A stretch of DNA of 64,000 bases from Hippasteria phrygiana (Eukaryota; Echinodermata; Asteroidea; Valvatida; Goniasteridae): positions 124,001-188,000 of the forward strand of contig JAZGUH010000544.1 in the NCBI GenBank assembly GCA_037893225.1. Direction: 5' to 3'. The translations under genes were made by a program, and so were the position numbers. The notes under the pieces were generated by a model. It ran no database searches. It saw only the letters and a list, made by a program, of their open reading frames with translations, and was not told the DNA's origin. Shown here in pieces: positions 11,740-24,160 of this stretch; the stretch's first letter is position 1, and each line of letters opens with the position of its first letter.

Positions 11740-13255
11740 TCTGTCTTTGATGATTGAGTGTACATGACAGCAGTCAAGATACAAATGTACTAACTGTAAA
11801 AATACAGTTAAGTTACTGGGTAAATTTGTGTCAATGAATTGGATGGCTAAGATAAAAAAATTGCATCATCTCTGAAAACCAGTAGTTCATGCTTTGTTTC
11901 CGCCTTAGATGAAAACAGACATTTTGCCTCCAACCCCAGCAACAAACAGCAGTACAACATTGTATACATATTACTACGTACTTTATTTGGGGTGAAATAT
12001 CAATAAAATACTAAAAATTACTACAAGCATTGTACAAATAGGTGAGAGTACTGCATTTTGTACAGTTTACTACTTTGTGTGAGGTTAGGGTTAATTGCAA
12101 TGAAAGCGATGTTGATACATGCATGTACATGCTAATACATTTACAATGTATACTGGATTCATATTTTGTGCACAAAAGGCTTCATAGTGAGGAATGTACA
12201 TGTACATGTATGTATGTGACCCCAAAGCAGTGGCATATCCAGGATTTCCAAGTTGTGAAATTAATTCTGTTTCTTAGGAGCCATTTAAAATTTTCAATGT
12301 TTTTAAATTTTGATTTTCTTTTCGAAAATGTGGGTGGGTGGGTCAAGGAAAATATTGAAAATTGAAATTCACTTTTCAATAAAAATAGAAAAGAAAATAG
12401 AAGCTCTTTTGACTTGCCAATTACAATGACTGCAACGATCATTCCCCACATCCTGTCAACTAATGAAACACAAGAAGTCATCAGGGCACATGTTCAAGTG
12501 GGGGAGACCGACAGCTGCATCACGCTGTAACTGAACTGGACATTTTTTTAATGGAAAATCAATATATTAAGATAGAAAATCAGGGTGGGGTGGGTCAAAA
12601 GAAAATTAGGGGGAACAAATTGAAATTTAATAACATTGACATTTTTGAATGGCCCCTAATAGCGTAAACAACATGTACATGTACAGTGTACATGTTATAT
12701 GTAAAATATATGGTTAAACTGGAACTAAAACTGAACTTAAGGTTGGCAAAATGCCACCACGAGTGGCAATATAGCCCCTCCCGCATATATGGCCATAGTC
12801 AGAAATCCCCCCCCCCCCCAGAGTCATCCATTTGTTTGTCTTAATCAAATGTCAGCAGCATGCCTTAGTCTTAATTACATCATCAGATGTGTACAGTGTA
12901 TATATGATGCATGCAACATTGCTCATTGATGAATGTTATATTACAAGCCGTCATCATTACAAGCCATTTACTGGTGAGCGCAATAACTGTTCCCTGGAAA
13001 CTCGGTCAAGTGCCAACACCATGTGGGGGGAAGCATGGTACATTTATCACTCTATCAGCCGCATTCATGTGCAGGCAATGAGCAGACTCCGGTTTTTACA
13101 CTGGTAAGGGACATACTATGTACAAATTTAAACGCTTTCACAAAAGGACTTGTAAGCTCCTTAATTGAAAGAGATCTGTGCATTAAATACCCAGTTCAAC
13201 CTGTTTTCACACTTTACATGTATAACCAAGTCTTACAGATATTTGAGCATGATCT
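11740..13255. other. No gene recognised
   Basis: Contains an inverted pair (12270-12345 against 12590-12660, ggagccatttaaaatttt / aaatgg.cccc) that may mark a decayed element. TACATG tracts at 12115 and 12670. Confidence 0.4.
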
Positions 13256-13790
13256 TAAGGGATTCGGCTCGGGTCATTATCAGCGTCCAGGCCCCAATAG
13301 GTTTTAAGTGTACTTGTTTAAAACCGGCCCAGCACATATTTATTCCCATTCATAAATACCTTTTTGTATAATTCAGAAAAAAATCTCGAAAATTATAAAT
13401 TTCCAATGATTTTCTTCAAATTTTTTATCTGGTTTTGTAAAACACCCATTTAGATATTTAATGGTATGTGCCTCAAGTGAGTAGTGCTAAAAATGTCCTT
13501 ACATGGAAATTGATGCGCACGTGACGCGTACTGCGTGATGTGGCATGATGTGATGCAGAACGCAGCAGTGCCGGTGGTGTGAGTTTATGGACTCTAAATA
13601 CGGACTCATCGGTAGTATTGTGCATAATTAGGAGAGTGACTGGAAAAGGTACAAGATTTCACTGGAGTCTAAATTTCATGTGAAACCGGAAAAAGTGTTT
13701 AAAACCAGTTGGTACTTTAATCGCCCGTTTAAAACCACCCATATGACAGGCTCTCGATCAATAGGAACGAGTAGACTCTCTTAGGTATCA
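13256..13790 (+). repeat. Dispersed repeat related to 31947-32510
   Basis: The segment starts with one arm of the palindrome (gattcggctcgggtcattat) and continues through tttattcccattcataaa, a conserved 3' flank and gtttaaaacc blocks, in the same order as 31947-32510. Only one arm is present. Confidence 0.7.
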
Positions 13791-14636
13791 ATTGACAAAA
13801 TGTATGAATGCTCGTTTTCATTTGAAGTCAAAAGAGCCGGGTGGTGGTTTTCAATTCTTGTAAAAAGGTTCAGAACACTCGTGCAAGAGGGCACTATTTT
13901 GGTTTAGTAATAAACAATAAAAGAAATCATTTTGCAAAAATAACGACAAAATAAAAACAATTGCTTAGAAATGGATTCCAAATGAACCATTAAGTATCAA
14001 AGTCAGCAAAAAACATGGAAAGTTTTCCAAGAAAATTGAGAAAATGTCAGATTTTGTTTTACACAATGCTCTAGAGACATCACTGCTTTGACTCCGATTA
14101 CATCATAATGCTTTTGCTCATGAATATGAAAAATTTCATTAGCATAATTTGCATAAACATGGTCTTGTAATCCAAGCACAGTTACATGTACATGTACATC
14201 TACATTTTGTATACCACAATGTACAAAGTACGTATACATTTACAACATTACAGTCAGTTGTGAACAATGTTCTGTAGTAAAAGGTCACTGATCTTGTTCT
14301 GTTGAAGTGTGAAGCCTGTTGAATCACACAGGATCCAACAGATAAACAGAGTCTTTTGTTTAATGCTAGCAGATCAACAAATTCAACAAATTGTTGGATC
14401 TTGTGGGATTGCGTTGGTTTGTGGTCAAGTACATTACATGTACATATGTCAGGTGGTGATCATTTTTATTGTCATTTCTGAAGCTGAGTCATAATGCAAT
14501 ATGATCTGGATCAGTAGCTGTGACAATGGTGGGGATGACATGCCCTTCCAGGTTCCTGCCATGTGCTGCTTTAATATGCTGCCAAAGGTTGTACATGTAC
14601 AGTGTGGTTCAAAAAAACCTACACACTTTCTCGGAA

Positions 14637-14840
14637 TAAGCCAGTTCGGTATTTCAACAATGACATTTTATCCCGAATGACCCGCGTGACCTAACGCGCG
14701 CGTATGAACATGCAAGGTGGTCGCACAACGCGCACATGTTAAATTCAATCAGAATGGGCGTTCAGGAAACATGGCGTGACATTACGTCGGCAATTTTATC
14801 CCGGATAACCCTTGACCTTTGAGATACCGAACTGGCTTAT
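14637..14840. mobile_element. TAAGCCAGTTCGGTAT MITE
   Basis: Bounded by taagccagttcggtat and ataccgaactggctta (perfect 16-bp inverted repeats). A further partial copy is the region 37141-37292 ending gaaataccgaactggctta. Confidence 0.75.
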
Positions 14841-15134
14841 TGGGGAAATGTGGCCAAATTGTTTTAACTTTTCATGGCCAAAATAAAATAATTCTGCTTC
14901 CGGTTACCCAACCTACCCTAATTTTACGGCCCTGACCCTAAACATTTTATCGCCCCGACCCTAAACATTTTATCGCCAAGTTAAAAAGAGAAAATATATA
15001 TAAAATAAATAACCCTGTTGTCTTTTCTGTCTTCACAAAACGCCTCCCAATAACCTATTTACGTCCGAAAAAGGTTGTAATTTGTTTGCCTACTTACATT
15101 CGTTATTTTTTTAGAAGAAACCTCCGTTGTTTTT

Positions 15135-15190
15135 ACAAGTTCTCTTCGCGATTACAAGTTCTCTTCGCGATTACAAGTTCCCTTCGGTGC
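15135..15190 (+). repeat. 20-bp tandem repeat, three copies
   Basis: ttacaagttctcttcgcga repeated, the last copy diverged. Confidence 0.85.
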
Positions 15191-15324
15191 GTGGTTCCTA
15201 TCACCATGATGAAAACATGTGCATAATACTCAATGCAGCAATGCTGTACTGGTTCCCGCCGCGCCGCCCACTAAAAGTGCCAAAGACGGCATGACGGAAA
15301 TGCGGCAATCAGTCTATTGCATAT

Positions 15325-15640
15325 GGCCGACCAACATAGCGTAACACTGCATGCAGGGCACTGCAGTTCCTGGTCGGATCTGACATCGTAAAAATGCCAA
15401 GTAAACATCGATGGAGAAAGAAGGTTTCTGCAAGTTAATTCACAGAACTTGATCTCTCTTGTCCGTGTATGTATTTTCTGTGTTCATGAATTTATTTCGA
15501 GGTTTTACCGCTTGTACTTGAAGTGATAGCGCAGCGTGTTTTCCCGACATTTCCTGCCGCAACACGAGGTTCGTCGCCTGCCACACACAGTGCATCACGT
15601 ACGCTTACCGCACAACAAATGGACAGTGTTGGCCAGTTTC
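15325..15640 (+). repeat. Dispersed repeat, copy 1 (pair with 59305-59555)
   Basis: Shares catagcgtaaca, aaaatgccaa(g/a)(t/c)aaacatcg, atggagaaagaa, tttctgcaagttaatt, gtacttgaagtgatagc and acacagtgca with 59305-59555. Each has a short frame starting MP(S/N)KHRWRKK, too short to identify. Confidence 0.6.
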
Positions 15641-16074
15641 CCGTTGTGGCTAGCGTTGTGCATAGTGTGGTGTGCACGACCTAAATTCTCCATTATTTTA
15701 AAGAATTATCGACAGTAAATATTTTTGACATTAATTAAGGCAAGTTTTTATCACTTTTTGTGGCCATTTTTGTATAGCTTCGTAGCGTAAATGGAAATAG
15801 TTCAGACAGAAATTCGCATAATTGAATACCTCATTCAAACAGCACAAAAAATATTTGCAAAACAAAATAAAATTTCCCACCTACAATGTACCTACCCTAT
15901 TTTTAAAAGGCATGTACTCGGAAGCAGAACATTTTTTTTTGGCCCAACTTTTGCACCATCTTAGTGGTATACATGTACATGTATGGTGAAAATTGCGTTA
16001 AAAAGAAAACTCAAATAAAAAATGGCATTGGTTTAAAGAAAAATGGCAAAAAGACACATTATCCACACGAAAGT

Positions 16075-16191
16075 CTATAGAGTACCGAAGTCTGACGTCA
16101 GTTGCCGCGGCAATGGTTCCAAACACATGCAGTTTAGAATGTATTCTGGTTCCATACATTGCATTGACGTCATCACTTCGGTACTCTATAG
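16075..16191. mobile_element. Small MITE with CTATAGAGTACC ends
   Basis: A 117-bp element with perfect 17-bp inverted repeats (ctatagagtaccgaagt / acttcggtactctatag), followed inside by mirrored tgacgtca motifs. Confidence 0.75.
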
Positions 16192-16615
16192 GAGTCATGC
16201 ATGCTACAAAGATCGATACTCATAGGTCCACCCAGGATGGAAGTAATAAGTATTCATTAACCCGGGAAGAAACAAAAGCACAACATAACAAACACTTCAA
16301 GTGTTCTATTGTGTCAAATGTTATTCACTGTAAACACTTATTTTTTCATTGACAGAGGGGATGACTGTAGGCCTAATTATATTTATTGGAGTTTGAGTTT
16401 GTCACGCGGGCTAAAATGTATTTTGTTTACCAAATTCCATTGACTTGGGTGTGGACAAACTGGTTTTTGACCATTTAAAAAAAATATCGACAAGCTTTAT
16501 TTTTAACACAATTTGCACCATAACAAAGACGTTGTACATGTAGTTGACGAATATGTTAACAAATTTGACCATGATTCCCCAATTCCGAGATATTTTCCAT
16601 TTAATAATTATCCCT

Positions 16616-16736
16616 AACCCTGGCAGACACAGCACAGTGCATCTGTGCTGACAGCTCCACTTTGCTGGACTCTGCACACAAGTCAATGTGACAAAGTATG
16701 CAATCTGATGCGTCTGGCAGGGTTCTACATGTAGCA
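16616..16736. mobile_element. CCTGCCAGAC MITE, copy 1
   Basis: About 120 bp with ends aaccctggcagac and gtctggcagggttct. The same element is present inverted at 20915-21028. Confidence 0.65.
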
Positions 16737-16839
16737 AACATGCTCTGGAGGGTTAGGGTTTTAAAAAGTGTGTACATGTAGGTTTTTTTTTACCACACTG
16801 TACATACTCCACTGGTATCTCAGGACAAGTCATGTACAC

Positions 16840-17981
16840 GGGTCATTCCATGAAGTTGAGACACAATGTGTGACATATTAGTAAAATATTTAAATTGGTG
16901 TAAAATAAATTGGTTACACCACATGTGATTCTATACAATTATTTCATCATAGGTTAGATTCATTGTGACATAATATTTAGTTTAGGGTCCTCTCTTTTGA
17001 GTTTCACATGAACTCCCATAGATTACTATAAATACATCAACGATGTAACAAGGGACACGGTGTCCCGGTTACATCTTAGTTTACACAAATGTATGTTGCT
17101 CATAATTCATAAATAATCATGTTAAAGCATCCAAATCTGTATATGGTAGTTAGAAAATGTTATCCTTTTACATAACCCATCAAATACAGTTGGCTAAAAC
17201 ATTTATTGCAAGGATGTAACATGGGACACCACTCCATCAAGGGTGGAAAACTAACACATGACACTAATTTAGGGGGGTCTTTTTTATGTTTTTCAAAAGA
17301 GGTTCTCCAAGTCTTTGTTGCATTGACATTTCACATACTGCTTACAGATAAATTATGGAAGAAAGTTCCCAAAATTGTTAGGATGTAACGTGGGTACATC
17401 CGAGTCCATCTTGCCCCAATTTTGAAAAGGCAGTCCAATATATTGACTCTACAAGTTAATTTTATTAAAACGGTAATCACACAAAAGAAAAGAAATTTAA
17501 TTCAGACTTCATTTGATGAAAAGTAAGAAAGCTAGACATGCAGGCAGGATGTAACAAAATTTAACAGAGTGGGACACCATCCGTTACATCCTTAAGCACA
17601 GATTTGTTAGCCATATATCAGAAAAGATGGAAGAGATACGGAAAATATGATTTGTTGTTGTCAAGTTACATGTAGTTTTTCCTAACTTCTCATGTAAAAG
17701 AAAAAAAGAAATTAATTTTTTTAACCTCTGAACCCTATTTGTACTTTGTAAGTTTGTGTCACAAAATTACCCCATAATTTAGCCCGGGACACCATCACAC
17801 TTGGTGACAAAACATAAATATATCACATATAATGCCCTCATGTTTTGTATCATTCAAAAGCCTTCCCTTCACTCTTCAAGTTCATACCATAATCACCATT
17901 AAAGTCAGTTTAGTTTAAACAACAATAACATGATCAAAGAATGCCAAAATGTGTGTGTGTCTCAATTTCATGGAATAACCC
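16840..17981. mobile_element. GGGTCATTCCA element, copy 1
   Basis: A 1.14-kb element with imperfect inverted ends (gggtcattccatgaagttga / tcaatttcatggaataaccc). The interior carries repeated gatgtaac...gggacac motifs, e.g. a palindrome at 17042-17077 with ggacacggtgtcc at its core. No coding frame found. Confidence 0.65.
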
Positions 17982-18365
17982 ACGTACATGTACATGTATG
18001 AGTCAAACACATTGGCATTATGTGTGTCCCTTTTTAGGTATAGCATAGCTTTGGTAGTGATAAAATACACAAAATGATTAGTTTTAATCTAAAAGCTTAC
18101 TGTTTATAAAGATGGTACCGGTATCAATCCCCCTGAGAAATATTTCTGTCTGAAATTCTGTCATCTGTGAGAAAATTGTATCTGAAGTCCTCTAAAAATT
18201 CTGTGGCTTATTTTGATTTTAACAATCAAAATTTGTAAGCACATAATGAACGTGCAAGAAAACCACTGTTAAAACGATTTTTTTTACTATTTTCACATCA
18301 CTCGGATTCACAGATTGAGCTTAAAATTTAACAGGTTTGTTTAACATGTACATTTCATTCATATA

Positions 18366-19765
18366 CTCATCAAAAAAAGAAACGCAAGTGTTTTAAATTC
18401 CAATTCCTCATTGGAATAGAAGTCTGTTGAATACAGTACACGTGTGGATAACAAGGCACTAACCGACCGTTTACTTTAGAATCGATTTCAAGACTGCTCC
18501 GCTTCAGTGATTTCCTCCATGTCCTAGACGTGTTTGAACAAAGTTATTCTTACAGAGTTACGTAATCATGAAATGTGAGAATTTTTGTTTCTTTGAGAAT
18601 CCTGTATTTAAGGGCTCTCAGCAAACCAAATTTGTTTGGTTAGCGAAGTTTCCAGCATTATGCCATGCTTATCAATGTTAGACAGGGGGAGAGCTACATG
18701 TATTGGGATGCTGAATGCGGGTATTCATCTCAGGGAGGTCGCACGGCAACTGAATGTGCATGAATCCACTATTCTATGATTAAGGAATCGTTATGTGGCC
18801 ACTGGCAGGGTGGAGGACCGCTATCGAAGTGGACGACCCAGAGTAACGACCTCAAACCAGGATTGTCAAATGTTGCTCCTCCACCTTCGTGATCGGACTC
18901 GAACTGTAACAGAAATAGCTAGGCAAACGCCTGGGAGGCACAACAATAGGATTAGTGACCAAACTGTCCGCAACAGATTACATGCTGCAGGTCTACGCTG
19001 CCGACGACCTTACCAAGGTCCTCATCTGAAGGATGAGCGCCATCTGAGAAGGCGTTAGTGGTGCCTGCATCACAGGGACTGGACACGAAGGATGTGGTCT
19101 CAAGTCCTGTTTTCTGACGAGTCCAGATTTTGTCTATCGCACAGTGATGTTTGCATAGGAGTTTACCGGCAGCGTGGCGAGCGCTTTACTTATGCCTGCA
19201 TCGTTAAGCAGGACAGGTGGGGGTGGGCCTAGTGTGATGGCATGGGTGGGCTTCACGTCTGAAGGCAGAACAGATCTGTTGTTCATTGATGGCAACTTAA
19301 TGAATGCCCAGCGATACAGGGATGAAATCGTTGCAGTCGGCGTGGTGCCATACATGGCACAGTATCCCAACATCCTGTTCCTGCAGCAGGACAATGCTCA
19401 CCCTCATGTGGCCCGTACTGTAACCCAGTACTTGCAGCAGCAGCAAATTAGGACTCTACCATGGCCCCCATTCAGTCCTGACCTCAGCCTAATTGAGCAC
19501 GCGTGGGATGAGCTGGACCGCCGCATCCGTGCGCGTCCCATGCAGCCCAACACAGTGCAGGAGCTCAGGGAGGCACTTCAGGCAGAGTGGCGCGCCCTGC
19601 CTCAACGGCTCTTACGGAGGCTGGTGCAGTCTATGCGCCGCCGAATCCAAGCCTGCCTTGCCGCAAGAGGTGGTCATACTCGTTACTGACCGATAAAATA
19701 TACGTTACATCTCGTAGCCTCCTTGATCTCTCAGAGTAAAAACTTGCGTTTCTCTTTTTGATGAG
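18366..19765 (+). mobile_element. Tc1-like transposon (complete ends, dead transposase)
   Basis: Terminal inverted repeats of about 28 bp (left ctcatcaaaaaaagaaacgc, right gcgtttctctttttgatgag) border a 1.4-kb element flanked on both sides by TA, the Tc1/mariner target duplication. The interior carries one transposase gene on + with at least two stops and a frameshift. The ends look intact, so the copy could in principle have been mobilised in trans. Confidence 0.9.
18660..19689 (+). pseudogene. Tc1-family DD34E transposase, broken
   Basis: The frame from ATG 18660 contains an N-terminal helix-turn-helix region (GMLNAGIHLREVARQLNVHE) and the GRPRVTT linker usual for Tc1-like enzymes. Catalytic motifs follow: FSDESRF (first Asp), LQQDNAHPH (second Asp) and SPDLSLIEHAWDELD (third residue Glu). 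Exactly 34 residues separate the second Asp from Glu, which is the DD34E signature. Lesions are TGA at 18777-18779 (in place of a probable Arg), TAG at 19056-19058 and a one-base frameshift around 19210-19230. The region from 19174 to the stop at 19687-19689 is still open. The enzyme would cut and paste the surrounding element at TA sites. Confidence 0.9.
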
Positions 19766-19837
19766 TATATGTTGAATCACACAAAGTATGAACACTGCCT
19801 GCAAATCTTTTGTCAGCCCTACCAATGCTGTACCTTT

Positions 19838-20010
19838 AACCCATTGAATACAGACAACGGCCATAGCTGCGGTTTGAAAGAGACCACCTGGCCAGTTGTC
19901 TGTACGTGCGCTCCTGCGCGTATTCAATCCATTGTTCTTGTGCATTACGCTTGGCTGCACAGGCCCGTATTATTAGCATACCCGCACTCCATTAACCCTA
20001 ACTACCCGAA
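19838..20010. repeat. Possible decayed TTAACCCC-family copy
   Basis: ttaacccattgaatacagac at the left and the shared cttggctgcacaggccc core suggest a distant family member. The right end is not clear. Confidence 0.4.
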
Positions 20011-20914
20011 GCCTTGCAAACTCCAGCAGCAGGTTTTGTCTAATTTTGATGGGTTAGAGCCTTGGCACCATTATATGGAGCTACTGATGCCCCAATTTGT
20101 CAAAAAAATGTGCCATACATTGTACCTGTAGGTATACTGTGCACAGTGTTGGATTTTGACAGGTTGAGGGAAGCCTCCTAGTAAATATGCCTAGGGGGGT
20201 TAGGGTTAATATATAACCGCTGGACAGAAGAGATTGATTAATCAGACTCCATGTCAGAATAAACAAAAATAAAAAAACAAATGCAAACAGTGAACCAGCA
20301 AGTACATGTACATGTACACCTCTGTGCCATTTGGGAATGATGGCAACATGATGGAGAGCCTTTGTTGTAGCACAGCGCCCCCTGTCTATACACCAGTGTC
20401 AGTTTGTAAACATCTACCAGAGTGCGTATGGGATACATGTACATCTATCTACTTGCTGTTGACTTCACTGGAACTGTGAGTCACTAATGCTTGGGAGAAT
20501 ACGCGGTTCCCTAGAGAACACATTGAAAAGTGGGCATGCATGTAAATTGGTACCCCTAATTAGATGATGGTGATACACACAATGTAGTCATTTTATGCCC
20601 TTGACTTTGGATGTTGTGTGGTGTGCTTATAGTGTCACGTAAACGCCTCCAAAGGGATTATGAATCCAGACGGGCTGAAATTGTATGAACAATTTATGCT
20701 TCGCTTTTGGTGATGATCCGTATTTAAACCAGGTTGAAATTGTTGGGGATGTAAAACGCAGTGCGGTGTGAATGTTTCCATAATGCATATGTACATATAT
20801 ATATATACAGCCTCAGGTGTGATTAAGAAATTAAATGCAATACGATAAACTGTACAATGTACACTTCTTTAATTTAAATGTGCCTTACCCTCCAGGGCAT
20901 TTTTGCTAGACCCT

Positions 20915-21028
20915 GCCAGACGCATCAGATTGCATACTTTGTCACATTGACTTGTGTGGAGAGTCCAGCAAAGTGGAGCTGTCAGCACATACATGTACAT
21001 GTATGCACTGTGCTGGTCTGGCAGGGTT
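20915..21028. mobile_element. CCTGCCAGAC MITE, copy 2
   Basis: The inverted copy of 16616-16736 (agaccctgccagacgcatca ... ctggtctggcagggttgg). An acatgtacatgtat tract has been gained in the middle. Confidence 0.65.
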
Positions 21029-21399
21029 GGGGTTAATTAAGAGTCAAGTTCAAGGGGATTACACAAATGAGTAAAAAAAAAAAATGTTTTTTAAAGTACC
21101 AAAAAAAACCCAAATAACCTCAAAACCAAGTCCCAAAACCGACATTTAAACTAAAATGGACAAAAGCAAGAAAGAGACTAGCAACCATTCAGAAAATATA
21201 TAAAAACAACACTCGGACAACCCTAAAGTACTACACAATGTACATGTACATGTACAACCAGATAAATGCAACACAACTCGACAAACAAACAAGTAAGCAC
21301 AACCACCAACCAAGCAGACAGACAGTCGGACAGTGATAAGACAAATAAGAATCTGAGTGTTCTGCCTTTGCTGGTTGTCGCCATATTGGAACAAAAGTG

Positions 21400-22222
21400 A
21401 GGTTTCACACAACTCTGCACTTACCCAGGTAATTTATTACCCGGGTAGTAGTCCATTACCCGGGTAGAAAGTAACGCGGAGAATCGGTTTCACACTACAA
21501 AGTGAACCCCGACAATCAGCTTCCCACCTGGGTAACTTGTAACCGCATTCACACTATGCGATGGTAACCCGGAGAATGTGCATTATTTGACCTCTGCCCT
21601 CCTAAAACCCTGAACCATAATGTAATTTTCACTTTGAGACTTGCAAGTATGATTAATTATACTAAACAATACATCTTTATTTTTCTTCCCATGATGTCAG
21701 CATTGAATAGTGCCATAAATCATGCCCAAAAGTTGAGAGAGTAATCCAGAATTTTGTAAGAAATAGCCCTCGAAAGTGACAAGTTTACAATGCACCCCCC
21801 CCCCCCCCCCCCACCCCCCAAAAGTATCCACCTGAAAAGTTGGGCTGGGCAGGGGTGGATGTTTTCAAATCTATATGAAAGGGGATGTGCTTTGGCAAAA
21901 ATTACTTACATGTAGCTGGCTGATAAAACAAAACGAAGCGCACCCACCTACCTGGGTTAAAGAAAACCCGGCGAGCATTCGCACTACTGATGGTAACCCG
22001 GAGAATCGACTCAAGGTCTTCGTTAACCCCGAGATGAGTGGGTTAATCCACCTCGCGAGCAGGGTTAGAAATTAGTCGGGTTAGTGCGATTTTGAGACAG
22101 TTAACCCGGAGAATTTCTAACCCTGAGAAGTGTAGTGTGAACACTCCCTATTACCCGGGTAATCTCGGGCTTCAATTTTGTGTTAACCCATCGATTACCC
22201 GGGTAACAGTGTAGTGTGAAAT
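21400..22222. mobile_element. TTTCACAC / ACCCGGGTAA inverted-repeat element
   Basis: Ends ggtttcacac and gtgtagtgtgaaatgg border a region packed with inverted acccgggtaat motifs on both sides. A poly-C tract (about 20 Cs from 21796) interrupts it. The right half is repeated at 165-475. Confidence 0.6.
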
Positions 22223-22225
22223 GGC

Positions 22226-23413
22226 TGACCCGCTCTACAAAAATGAGTCTGATGTCACGCATTACACTTTCACGTATGGGTTGGTTTAATGTCTCAGGGT
22301 GGCTGCAATGGAATTTTTATTGTGTATATCGATGAAATAAAGTTTTTGAAACACAACTGTGTGTTGTTTGTATTTATTTATTTATTTCGCGTAAGCATTT
22401 GAAATTTTTTTTTTTAAGGCGAGAGGGAGTCAGCCCCGCCTATCAAGTGGTAACGCCGATGTGACGTCATCCCGGGAACCCTGCTGGCTGTGGTGGATGG
22501 TCGGCCATAGTACACCGAGCATGCGTTGCATTGACATGCACGTGTGTTTTCGCTGTGTCGTGGAAAGCTTTCAGTGTTTTGCGAATGTTTTTCGTCGATA
22601 ATACCGTGTCGTTGTGTTGCTGCTGGATTCAGCAACACCACTGGATTCAGCAACACCACTAAGGATGGTGTCAGTCTTCACCTCTTTCTAGTAGAACCGA
22701 AATACCGTCGTATTTGGACTCGGAGAGTGTTATTTAGCCTAGCAATCGTTGTTTTCAAGTCTTTCACGCGTTCCGCATCGGGAGTCCGATTCGGAGTCTT
22801 CAGTAGTTTCGCTGTTACTCTCACTTTCTGGCTCATACATGTACATGTACGGAAGAGCTCCAAGATCCTCCTCTTCCTCCCCCCAATAATGTTCCGAAGA
22901 AGTGTCTGAATCAACAAGTCTAAAATCGACACTTGATTGTCAGATTCAGATCCAAAAGATTCTGTTTGAAGATTTTAACGCGACGAGAAATGTTTCCCTG
23001 GTCCCTTTATCCAAAGCTATTTTATCGCGCGTGGCTGGTTTCCTCAACAACGGCATACATCCACACGTACACCCACGTACACTGATCAAACTACTCTTGC
23101 TGAGTTTCTGTGTTCCCGAGATGACGTCCCACAGTTAGGGGCGCGGAAACAATAGAGAAAGGGGGGCACTTCATTCCGGAGAAAATTAAACACCAAAAAT
23201 GGGCAGAAACACAGAAAACACATTCTAATCACATTTCTTATATTGTAAAAGAGTTATACAACACACAATTAAATTGTTGGTACAATTTCATTGCAGCCAC
23301 CCTATAACTATAAGAAATCTCACACTTAAAAAAAAAAATGTTCTTTTAGACGAACTGTAAGGCTTAAAAATGTATTTTTAATGCATCAGACTCATTTTTG
23401 TAGAGTGGGTCAC
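22226..23413. mobile_element. Long GTGACC-family inverted-repeat element
   Basis: The left end (gacccgctctacaaaaatga) and right end (tcatttttgtagagtgggtc) are inverted repeats of each other over about 30 bp and share the GTGACC...GGTCAC termini of the shorter MITEs of this family. At 1.19 kb it is the longest copy and the only one with possible coding sequence (acidic fragment at 22739-22930). The left tip has CT where other copies have GT. The two repeated ttcagcaacaccact units at 22627-22660 are a small tandem duplication. Confidence 0.7.
22739..22930 (-). pseudogene. Acidic N-terminal coding fragment in a MITE-like element
   Basis: On the minus strand an open frame reads VDSDTSSEHYWGEEEEDLGA, then LPYMYMYEPESESNSETTED and SESDSRCGTRERLENNDC before a stop at 22739-22741. 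Such acidic Ser/Glu/Asp-rich starts with a PYxxEPE-like motif occur at the beginning of several transposon-encoded proteins in invertebrates. It lies inside a 1.2-kb element bounded by GTGACC-type ends, so it may be a remnant of the autonomous element's gene. The family was not identified, and chance low-complexity coding cannot be excluded. Confidence 0.35.
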
Positions 23414-24160
23414 ATTATGTACATGTTGGTTGGTAAGCTCTGTTATGTAAGAACCCATTCAAGTATTTTGTACATGTACAGGTACAATGTATGTACAATG
23501 TAGGTACATGTAGAGCTCACTGGTGTAGGTAGAGCTCACTGGTGTAGGGTCTCTTTCTACCTATCCATGCAAAGGGCTAACAGGCCCTCCACTCTGATTG
23601 TAGGGTCAGGGGGGAGGGGTGGTGTCATTCAAAATAAAACCTGAACAGAGTAAAAAGATATAATGAATCTTTTTGTGCTGGCTGAAGGCTCATGGCACGG
23701 AGTAGGACTCCACACGGCACCGGTACATCATAAGCTTTGTTAGGATTCACAAAGCACACATCCTTTCTCAGCATCTCTAACGGTTCAGTTTCCATGTCTT
23801 AGACCGTCTTGAGAGTATCTGCTGGCTTCCAATGCCCTGAAATTACCCATGACATTTGCTCACGTAAACATTGGCATCGGTGAACCCGAACCTTACTGAG
23901 AGCTAAATGGACAGTACAATGTATGTGCAGCGCTAAATGAGTGCTAACACGATCTGCTCTGTAAATCACAGTGGTTGACATTGCTACACGTTATACTCCC
24001 TCCGTGTGTGAGCTTTTAAGCATTTTGTAGAGGGCTGATAGGTTAATCAGATGGAGTGAAGCTTGTCATGTCATAGTGCAGGATGGTTTCAAGTTAAACA
24101 TGCCTTTTGAATGGACAGGCTTTATTTAAAAGCAACTCAAGAATTGTAAGCAAAGGGCTA
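23414..24160. other. No gene recognised
   Basis: Holds a direct 20-bp duplication (tagagctcactggtgtaggt at about 23512 and 23532) and a TACATG tract near 23470. Confidence 0.5.
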
